A DNA stretch of 64,000 nucleotides from Archegozetes longisetosus (taxonomy: Eukaryota > Arthropoda > Arachnida > Sarcoptiformes > Trhypochthoniidae): positions 9,155,288-9,219,287 of the forward strand of contig JAEMBT020000009.1 of NCBI GenBank assembly GCA_018873245.2. The letters are read 5' to 3'. The notes under the pieces were generated by a model, which searched no databases, had not been told where the DNA came from, and saw only the letters and a program-made list of their open reading frames with translations. A program made the position numbers and the translations under genes. The first letter of the stretch is position 1; each line of letters begins with the position of its first letter. Positions 54,701 through 64,000 of the stretch are shown here, piece by piece.

Positions 54701-56462
54701 ATTTTAAAATGAATTTCTTCCAAATGAAGCCTTTTTTTACATATCTAACTTTACATCTGTTGCATGTTGCAACTATTTAACGCTTCAGAGAGTAGACATA
54801 ACATTAGCTTTACTTTCGAGAAAGAATTTTCACTCTAATCAAACAAAAATAGCTTTCTGCACCTGTTCAGTGGAGAATATTCCCTTAGCAAAAAAATTAA
54901 TTACACTTTTTCTTAATTTATTCACAAATGATTCTACTAATGAGTGTATTTTTTCAGCTTAGTGTAGGTGACGATAGAAAAAAGTAATGTTTCCTGAAAA
55001 GTCTAAGGCAAGACAATATTTCTCAGATTAAAGTTGTTTTTTTTTTAATTTCACTAGAATTGCAATATAAATTCTAGAAATTTTCATGGAAACAAAGTTA
55101 AACAGCAATCATTAAACAAAGTACTAGCCATATATAGACTAGACTTTTGCATGACATTTTCACAGTATTTTCAAATGTAGTTATAATAGTTTTTAAAGTG
55201 ATAATAGGCTACTACTGTTAGCTGATAATTTCAAATTTCAAATTCAATTCTTGTTATGGAAATTTTCAGTAGCTCAGTGTATAAACACTTTGAAAATACC
55301 AGGAAATAAAAATATTGCTATTAAACAAGTCTATAAAATTGATAGTGAATAATATAAACTTATTTACCAAAATGAAGTGAATCGCATAATTTATATAAGG
55401 ATAATATCACGTTTTTGTGCTGCGCTAATAAAAGTTTCAAAACGGAAGCGTTTAAAATACGTGATTTACTTGGAAATCAACTTTACTATAAATGCGGAAC
55501 ATCACACTTTTATTGCATAACAGTTCAAACGGTAAGTTATACTAAATGAAAATAGTTAACAAAATACTTACCACTAGTAGTCATCAGTGCAAGCATCTCA
55601 CCAGCCCTGACATCAAAACTGATATTATCCAAAACTTTTAATTTTTGTCTGCGAACTCCACACATTCTTCTCCAGGTCGAAGATTTGTCAACCTCGTAAT
55701 ATAAGTTACGCACAATCAGATGTGGGTGTTTAGCTGGAATACCATTACTAATGTCTAGTTGTGAGACTGAAACAGCTTCGTTTTAAATCCATAACCATTA
55801 CCGTTACTACCAAAGCGCAAATCAGTTTCACTTTGAGACTTTGCATTACTTGAAAATAATGAATGTGTAGATAAAGCTTGTTTTGAATCAGATCTTTGAT
55901 GGTTTCTTTGATTGTGATGGTTGCGTTGATGATCATGATACTGTGATTCAATAAATGCAGACTCGGTATGGCTTCTCAACAAGTCAGGATCACTTTTCCA
56001 CGTTCTTTTACTTTCTCTTCGTCTCGTATACGGAGAATCAGATGGATTACTAGAATCGGACCCTGTAGGGTTTGTTGTAGACCTTCCTCTGGTCATGCCA
56101 TTCATATGATGGCCATTCGCAGCACTCATAATGCCGTCCATTCGTTTAGTGGCTCCGATTTCGCTTTGTGTTGCTTTGACTCGAGGCAAACCGAATCTTA
56201 GATAAGTGTACGCGTCCTGATTCTTAAACCTCGGACCATACTTCGGATGATTGAGTATGTTGTTAACAGTTGTCTCCTTGAGCTGAAAATTGCCGAACGG
56301 ACGTTCGGAGTTGGAGCTCTTGTTGACACCAAGAGCTGATTCACTGAAGTCTGCATTAAGATTTTGCCTATATATAGACCAGGCATGAAGATCTTCAGAG
56401 TTGTTGAAGGCATTTCCTCCGGTGTAAGGCATTGAGTATTTACGTGCTTCTCCGTCCCACAT
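51730..56462 (-). CDS. ABCG half-transporter, ABCG8-like, with degenerate nucleotide-binding domain
   Basis: Six exons on the minus strand: 56462-55802, 55766-55572, 53653-52834, 52769-52561, 52469-51930 and 51875-51730; 856 residues. Junction phases all agree. The last exon lies beyond an early stop at 51889 and supplies the final helix (RPIWHPFVAFAIIFSVFLVL). The N-terminal 220 residues are hydrophilic, Ser/Asn/His-rich and unrelated to the transporter core. The ABC domain starts HLIVRNLYYEVD. Walker A is TTSEYEGTAIL, with no P-loop Lys; the signature is SDLTDAEKKRLLIA; Walker B is LLLDQPTKGMD (Gln for catalytic Glu); the H-loop is MTISPST (Ser for His). Five to six hydrophobic helices follow. 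In the ABCG5/8 group one half is naturally degenerate, but here all these motifs are altered. The first intron is only 35 bases; a one-base shift is the alternative. Confidence 0.93.
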
Positions 56463-59400
56463 ACTACTGATTATGCCAATGCTTCACTGGTTCGGGCATT
56501 CACTACACCCTATCATAACAATTCATGATCTATAGACTAATCTTAGTACTTCTAAGTGTTAGACTTAAATTAATTCTATTATCTGAATTTGTTTTTCGAC
56601 TCATTTACAATATTCACGCGATAGCTATAGTTCACGCTTTTGCACAATTTCTAGTAAGTGTCAAAAGCAATTAGACTGCATTATCGGGTGATTGCTATAA
56701 AGTACTATTGGTAATGTTATTTCAATTCGAGATAGTAGTCTAAGCCATTCGTCCGACCGTTTCTGATTAAAGGCATCAAAATTATGGGTTACTATTTTGA
56801 ATATGAATTAAAGTAGGAATCGGTATGTAATTAACCAAATTACAAGAGTTAGTTCAAAAATCTCAGCGAATCAAAAATGGTTTGGATGCGCACAATAATA
56901 ATAATTATAAGATAGGGACCAATTTTGATTCTTTGTGATCATTATTCTTTTTTGCCGCAAATTCAAGCAAAAGAATTGATGATCAACCGAATCAGGTCTT
57001 AAGATACACTTTAAATGGTTGATTTATAATAGATGTTATGATTACTATGAGCTTGAGGCAATTTTTATAAAACATAGTAATGGTTACCAAATACAATGTT
57101 ATTCTAACAATAAATACATAATAAATGCATTATGTGCACTTTTTCAATTGCCACAAACTCAAAATAGTTTTAAATTTATATAAAAAACATGAAAATGAAA
57201 CAAAAAGCTCGTCTTATATTATCTTCGGTCATTTCTTACTGAAATAACGTTAGAGATAGAACTTTGTAGCACTCACCTAACCTTATGTTGAATGAATTGT
57301 TAAAAAGAAATATTCTTTTTATGTCAATCAAAATAAGTATATAATTAAATTATACGATTATGATTGTATCCAAACGTATGAATTGTTGTTATCCAGATGT
57401 AAATACTGTTCCATTTAGATATGGGAATCACTAATCAAAAGCATAGATGAATTTGTGGTAATGATGAGAAAATAGTTCCAATTTTAGCATAATTTCCATA
57501 AAAAATGAACTTAATTTTCATTAAAAAATCAACTTAATGTTAGAATTGGAACTTTTTCCCAAATATAAAAAGATATATAATTAACACAGCGTCTGATGGG
57601 AAAACGATCGTGTAATCATTTTATAAACATTTTTATGTATTAAAAATAACTGGGTGTCAAGTCAACTTATAGAAAGCAGGAAAAGTTGTTTTTACCAATA
57701 TTCAAATTCAATAACCTATTGATACATACGGCAACAAATTTGACAAATACGCGAATACCATAAGTATATGACTTTTGAACGAGACTGGTAACTCTTTCAC
57801 AGGTTATTATGGAGTAATTTTAGAAGTTAATTGTAAAGAAGTATGATTAAATTTGGGCTGCCAAATTGCGTTGCGTGTGGTTTATACGAAAAATATTTGA
57901 AAATATAAACTCTTTAATACAAGGGTTGTTGTTGAGCAGCTTTCACTCTTACTTTTGCCATATTTGACAGAGCTCAGATTAAATAAGTTTACTATGATAG
58001 CATGCAAATAAACCAACTTATTAAACGTATTGTTATAAACTATTTAACTATATTAATTTAATTGAAATGCTTAAATAATTATATGCATGGCTTACCTCAT
58101 CCGAATGAGTAATACTGATGAAAATATGAGGAAAAAGTGGTCACAAGAAGGAAACAATTACCAATTTAATCAACTATAAGAGCATAAACATTGATGTAGT
58201 GCAAGACCGATTTTAAATAAAACAAACTCAGCCCTTTATGGTCTGAATTAGAATTTGAATCCTAGAAGAGTTGAGTGTGGAGAACAAAATGAAAGGAATT
58301 TTTCAACTTGAAAGCCTCCCCTTATCCCGAATGCACACAGTGCACAGTTTCACACAGTGCACAGTTTAATCCCACAGTGCATTAAGTCTTTATGCGAAAG
58401 GTATTCTCTCGCCAGTTGGTATGAGAGCACACACACACACACACTCTATAGTCTTGTTGTAGTTGTGCGCTTACCTGTCCGACCTAATTATAAAAAACTT
58501 ATAGAAGAGAACGTCGTCGACCTCCAAAACTTCAAAACCTGTTTCCTCTCCACTTCCACAAAACGAGTCCTCCTATCGGTTAGAGTACTGCCGTCAACTT
58601 TTGTGCAAATATTATGTGAAAATTAGTTATTTATTGTTTTCATTTTCAACCATTTGGCTTAACATATTGAATGAAAAGTTGGGAAAAGTGTATAAAATTG
58701 ATGCAGAATTGAATTGAAAAAGATTTGTCTGAATTTATAGTGCATTTCTATATTTATTTAGTAATTTCCATTCTTCATAAGTGAATGAAAAACTTGATGT
58801 TTGCCATTAATGGACACGCTTCACGCTACCTCAAATCGGGCGTTGGACCTGTCGGACCAGCATAACCATTAAAGCAGCAACCAATGAATTCGGAAAATGC
58901 AATCGCACTCATAATAAGCATCGAGTGAAGGCACACACTCCAAAGTTTACACCATTTGCATTCGGCATTGGGCTCACTTTTCATGTATAGTATTGTATTT
59001 TGAAAAACAGACTGATAAATGAATAAACTGATTTGAAATTTGAAAGTTCATGTCAAATCCTAGGATGGAAAGAAGTAAATAAATTCTACAATAAGATTGA
59101 ATCTATAAGTCAATATTTATTGTACTGGTGTTAACAACAATACTCGATTGTTGTTGCATGCCATCATAAGTTGAAGTATCATAACTATCATCATAGTCGC
59201 CCACATCAATCCCTGACCCACATTGAAGATCACTACAATCGAAGGTAGGGAATATACTTCTAACTTATCCTTATATTATTTAATACGTTTAGGGAAGTTA
59301 TAAAACGTTTTTTCGTGTCATGACTTAGAGTTTGGTCTCTAAACGAGTGGGTGATATATCAAACTCTATTATAACTTTTTGAACTATAAGTGCTGTTTCG

Positions 59401-59554
59401 TTTAGTTCTACACAATTGATTTCTAGTTAAGCCATTAGTTTTGTTATTACATTTTGTGCATGTTTTCATATTTAAATTGTGTTTTTTTTTCAATTGTTTA
59501 CGTAAAAGTAATCTGTTGTTTTAAATGTTAGCACTAATTTTAATGATTTAACAG
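56463..59554. promoter_or_regulatory. Head-to-head intergenic region of the two ABCG genes
   Basis: About 3.1 kb between divergent start codons. It must contain both promoters. The ATG at 59555 follows directly after an AACAG acceptor-like sequence, so the plus-strand gene probably has a 5' non-coding exon somewhere here. Low-complexity pieces include acacagtgcacagttt repeats at about 58334-58380 and a CA run at 58428-58442. No gene is recognised inside. Confidence 0.45.
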
Positions 59555-62282
59555 ATGAGTTTTGGCGCACCTGCTGGAGTCGAAACACTATCGATACCAC
59601 ATATGTTAGAACTGATTGGTGTATCGCATAGCGGGCCAATTGTGCCCAACAAAACATCATTTTGGTCTAAATTGACGGGCTCTATAGCATCGGGACTTAT
59701 ACTAAAAGATGTCTCGTGTGAGGTAATTATTTTTAGATAAATTTATTTTATAAGTTCATGTATAGCTACTTAGCTTCTTAAGTGCTTTTTCAAATGTTGT
59801 TAGAATGTTTAACAGCTTTTCAAATGTTTAACAGCTTTTATCCATTAATGTCGACTGAAGTAATACAATCAAAAATAAGCCAAATCTTTATTTAGGTTTA
59901 GTAATTATTGTTTTCTATACAATTTATATTTTTATGGGTTATTCACTATAAATAATTCGTACTTTCAGTTAATTCAAGTCCTAAATAAAACTGCACGAGG
60001 AATACAGAAATAATTTAAATGAAGATTAAATGATTCGAATAACACTTCTAGTGATTATTTTAAGCAATCGTGAAAATACTCGATCATAAAAATGGCTTTC
60101 AAATACTAATTTAACTTTTATTATCACGATTTCTAATCGATTGTGATGTTTTTTTACAAAAATCACTTATCTAAACAAAACAAAACAATACATAGTAATA
60201 GAGTTTTGAATTTAATTTAAGGTACATTCGGGTGAAGTAATGGCTATACTGGGCAGTAAAGGCTCAGGTAAAAAGGCATTGATTGACGTGATCGGTCATA
60301 GGGTTATTCAAGGAAGTACAAGGGGTCAGATTCTTCTTAATGACGTTCCGCTCACATTACGTTTATTCCAAGAACAATGTGGTTTTGTGTCAAAGAGGAC
60401 ACAATTCATAGAAGGCCTGAGTGTTCGTCAGACCCTGAGCTATATGTCACAAATGACATTAAGAAGTGACAATTCAGTAAAACGCAATCGAGTCAAACAA
60501 GTTATGGCTGATTTGGCATTAAGTAGTGTTGCTAAAAGAGATGTCAGTTCTTTGAATGTCTCTGAAGCAAAACGACTCGCAATCGGTATTCAAATGATCA
60601 GAGATCCTCTACTTTTAATACTCGATGACCCGACCAGTAATCTCGATCCACTTAATACTTATTTTGTTGTTTCGATTTTATCAAATCACGCAAAAAAGTA
60701 TCAGCGAATTGTTTTATTGACAATGGATAAGCCGAGATCTGATATCTTTCCGTTTCTGGATCGAGTCACATATTTATGTCTCGGCGATGTTGTATATACT
60801 GGAAGTACTAGAATGATGATGGACTACTTTCGAAGTATTGGATTTCCGTGTCCAGAACTCGAAAATCCATTGATGTATTACCGTATGAATTCATTTTTCT
60901 TTATCTATTATCTCAAACAAAGTTTATATAACTCTTTGTCAAAAGACATTCAATTTTTTATCATTAATTGTGATCAAACTTCTATCAGTAATACTGAACA
61001 TAATAACAAGAAATATAAACTTTGTTTTTTGATTCTTTTTCATATTCAATGATTTGAATGAGAAATATCTCTATTGGATAGTTTGCTTATCAACTGTTGA
61101 CCGAAGGAGTAGAGATCGATTTATCGAGTCTTCAGCACAAATCGCAGCTCTTGTAGACAAGTTCAAAGTTGAAGGTCACGAATACCGGAAATATATGGGC
61201 ACTCCTGCACCTGTTCCGGTCAATATTCCTCTGACTGCATATGGTAGAGCATCATCCTGTAAAATACTGTCATCTTTGATTTCTCGCCAATTCACATCTG
61301 CCTTCACTGTGAAGAGACTTTTCACTCGTTTGTTAGCGATACCAATATTTTGTGCTTTCATGTATTTTTTCATTGTTCCCACTTTGGAAAACTCACAAAA
61401 TTCATTTCAGTCACGGAGTGGTCTTTTGTTCAATGTTTTGGCTGCGATCACTTTTCTCACACCAGCCATTACTGCTTATAATTGTAAGATAATTGCTAGA
61501 AAATACCACAATTTTTTCATTATTTCAATTTGTTAAAATCATAAAAAATAATTTGTTTTATGCTTTGCTTATCAGTTGCTTCTCATCGAAATCGTTTTTA
61601 TGAAGAATCGTCGCGATTAGCCCTATATCGCGGACCAATGTTTATAGTAACGCAAATACTTTCCAGTTTACCATTAAGTTTGGTGACAATCTGGGCCTCG
61701 GGTACTATTGTTTATTGGTCTTCACAACTGCGCAACGATGACTTCTGGCTCGAGAGATGGAGTATTTTTTGTGCTGTTTTGTGGGCAATCTATGCCTATG
61801 CAGAACAACATACGATCGCTATCATGTGTTTTGTTAAATCGCCATTCATTGCAGCCATTACTACAAATTACTTTCTATGCTTTGATTTAGTGCTGGGAAG
61901 CGGTACTTTGAGGTCGATGTTAGCGGCACCGGACTGGCTCTATTATTTTAACTTTGTTAATGTCTATTACTGGTCCAGTTGGACATTACATTTCAATGAA
62001 TTTCAATACAATAATGCATTAGTTAGAGCTCCGTTTATTGCAGAAAATACCACATTGGAGGCATGTTCTGCAAACATCATACCTGGAAAGTGTATTTTTC
62101 TATCAGGAAATCATTTTCTCGATCAGCGTTTGAAAGAAGCAAAAGACACTCAGGAGTGGTCTCTTATGCATTGGAAAAATTTTGCATTTATTTATATTTT
62201 TGTCATTGCTTTCTATTTAGTTAATACAATTGTTTATATGATTCCGCTTCCGGCATCACTTAAAGCTAAATTTCGTGATTAG
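59555..62282 (+). CDS. ABCG half-transporter, ABCG5-like, with altered catalytic motifs
   Basis: Four exons: 59555-59722, 60222-60882, 61082-61483 and 61576-62282; 645 residues (human ABCG5: 651), junction phases consistent. GLILKDVSCEVHSGEVMAIL starts the ABC domain. Walker A is GSKGSGKKAL, with the Lys kept but Lys replacing Ser/Thr after it. The signature is SLNVSEAKRLAIG, Walker B LLLILDDPTSNLD (Asp for Glu), and the H-loop LLTMDKPRSD (Asp for His). The linker SIGFPCPELENPLMYYLCLSTVD matches the ABCG5/8 type. Exons 3 and 4 hold six helices of the ABC2 domain, ending IPLPASLKAKFRD; the Asn at ENTTLE in the last extracellular loop fits a glycosylation site. Human ABCG5 and ABCG8 pair to export sterols; whether this pair does is unknown. 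An upstream non-coding exon is likely. Confidence 0.94.
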
Positions 62283-62932
62283 AAAAGTTGTTTAAATTAT
62301 TTCTAATTCGTTGAAGAGTTTTGATTATAACATAAAAATATAATTTATATTTGATTTTTGTATTCTATTTTTATGTAATACTGTTTCTACGAACAAATTA
62401 AAGTTATTGTAAGAAAAGAATGAGTCCATTTAATTGAGTGTCACAAAATAATTTCACATACTCTTTGATTTGTTTTGCAATTCAAAGTGCTTCATATTAG
62501 AAGTCAATCCAACTGATACGAATGACTTTAATGTAAAGAATAAACTTAACAAATGAATAAAAAAATTCAAATTATAAGAAATTATAATAATTACTATGAA
62601 AGATTCAAATTAAATAACTAAAAGTTATTCATTTGATTGTTTTTTGATAAGTACTTGAACAATTACTATAAGGGTTTGTTTTACTGTTTGATGATTTAAC
62701 TTATTTTTAATCTGTTTTGGGTTTCTCTGGACATAACAAACAGCTCAATGTAGCAAACAAAAAACTTTCGCTCCTTAAGCTTTTCTATATTTACATTATT
62801 AACTAATCGATCATGTGTTAACTTAATGTTAATTTGAAATAAAATTGATTTTTTGACTATGCACTCAAATTCTAAAGTTAATATAATCATGTATACTTAC
62901 AAGGAAGGTTAAGTGGCTGCCAGGAATAGATT
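62283..62932. other. 3' flank of the ABCG5-like gene
   Basis: AT-rich, no gene. The minus-strand frame at 62696-62890 has no recognisable features. Candidate polyadenylation motifs occur near 62540 (gaataaac). Confidence 0.5.
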
Positions 62933-64000
62933 TTTGAAAAATCTTTTGCCAAAATATATTACATAACAAGATAATAAAAGATATCAACAAATTGCTGAGA
63001 TTGCTTATTTAACTAAAATCTTTGTTTTTAACTAATTTGAAAAGAGATTATTCACAAAGAAATAAGTGAAGCGAAGAGGAAATGAACAGCAACTACAAAT
63101 TATAAATACACCTCCTGATATTTAATGTAAGTTTCGTGAGGAACTTGTTTTTAAAAAACCAATTGAAAAAATTATGTTCGTATTCTCAATCTATTATTGG
63201 CTAAACTTATTCGATTAAGAGATAATATGAAACCATTAAATGTATGAAAAGAGGTATGACTTTAGAACACCAGACACAGAGGGTTTTTGAGGATGTAGTA
63301 GGAGCATGGTAATCTAAGTATATACTCTACTCAATAAACAAAAGACCGCATTTGGAACCCAGAGCACTAGGGCCCCTAGGACCAGACTTTGGCCTTTAAG
63401 ATTCATAGTCATCCAACATGAGTGTCATTTAAAAGAGATCGTTGAGTAAGTTCCTAGGACCTTCGGTTTCAGCGATACAAGCCTTTTTCAGTGAAAAGAG
63501 TCGTAAATTTGTTAAGTAGCTAAATTATTAGGACTAGGACGTTTTTGTTGATCTACAACAAAATTCTATAAATCGTTAGATCGCGTAAACTTTTGATTAT
63601 TGAATAGAGTATATGTCTAGTTTAGCATGCTCCTAGTCCTCATAAACCCTCCTTTTCTCGTATTTTGAAGTCGTATCTTTGTTGTATATATTTAATGATT
63701 TCATATTATTTCTTAATTAAATAATTTCATTCTTAATTAATAGGTTAGAAATTCAAATAATTCTTTTTTAATTGATTTTTAAAAAAAATTTGTCATGAGA
63801 ATTAACTAAATATTTAGGGGGTGTATTTGTTACTTTTAGTTGCGGTTCATTTTCTCTTTGTTTTACTTATTTCTTTGTGAATAATCTCTTTTCAAATTAG
63901 TTTAAAATAAAGATTTTAGTTAAATAAGCAATCTTAGCAGCCAGTTTATAGATATTATTTGTTCTATTGTAGTGTAATATATTTTGGCAAAAAATGAAAA
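62933..64000. repeat. Large fold-back element (inverted repeat), cut by the window edge
   Basis: The left arm at about 62933-63347 pairs with the right arm from about 63593 to the end of the window, each about 410 bases and diverged. Landmark pairs are ttttgccaaaatatatta / taatatattttggcaaaa, ttgcttatttaactaaaat / attttagttaaataagcaa, and gaaaagagattattcacaaag / ctttgtgaataatctcttttc. The spacer is about 245 bases with no gene. It may continue past position 64000. Confidence 0.88.

Noticed and set aside
58357-58626. 89-codon plus-strand frame between the ABCG genes
   Set aside because: No ATG start, contains a CA microsatellite translated as His-Thr, and no recognisable features.

Overview
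This is a eukaryotic, AT-rich chromosomal window. Genes have short GT-AG introns (many 35-73 bases) and arthropod-type families: an ionotropic receptor, a head-to-head pair of ABCG half-transporters, a Popeye-domain protein and a WBP1-like protein. Together with a decayed fragment of a microbial-type terpene synthase (a gene type reported as laterally acquired in trombidid mites), this suggests an arthropod, most likely an acariform mite. The species assignment is inference. I saw no operons, CRISPR arrays, tRNA or rRNA genes.

Layout. 2.3-3.1 kb: a small WBP1/VOPP1-like membrane protein gene. 4.6-6.6 kb (-): a ZNF800-like zinc-finger gene, divergent from PRPF6 (7.3-10.4 kb, +), which carries one apparent one-base deletion. 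11.1-12.5 kb: an F-box/LRR gene. 12.7-15.0 kb: a block holding a four-helix MAPEG/TMEM79-like gene; a second copy of the block lies at 32.6-34.5 kb. 16.7-19.4 kb (-): an ionotropic receptor with a mariner-type MITE in its first intron. 19.5-32 kb: a repeat-rich island with three large fold-back repeats, hAT fragments, the terpene synthase fragment, an intron-bearing jerky/pogo-like transposase gene interrupted by a microsatellite, and a decayed Merlin transposon. 34.7-38 kb (-): XPNPEP3 flanked by two small membrane-protein ORFs. 39.6-41.0 kb: Popeye-domain gene. 43.2-44.5 kb: a secreted Ig-domain protein. 44.7-46.8 kb: C1D and CLP1, divergent across 251 bases. 46.8-51.7 kb: gene-poor. 51.7-62.3 kb: ABCG8-like (-) and ABCG5-like (+) half-transporters, head to head. 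62.9 kb to the end: a large fold-back repeat cut by the window edge.

How genes fit together. PRPF6 (spliceosome), CLP1 (3'-end formation and tRNA splicing) and C1D (exosome cofactor) are RNA-processing housekeeping genes; C1D and CLP1 probably share one promoter. The two ABCG half-transporters probably form a heterodimer, but both nucleotide-binding domains lack key catalytic residues. The strongest unexpected signals are the terpene synthase fragment next to a hAT element, the doubly degenerate ABCG pair, the MAPEG-like duplicates, and the density of long inverted repeats.
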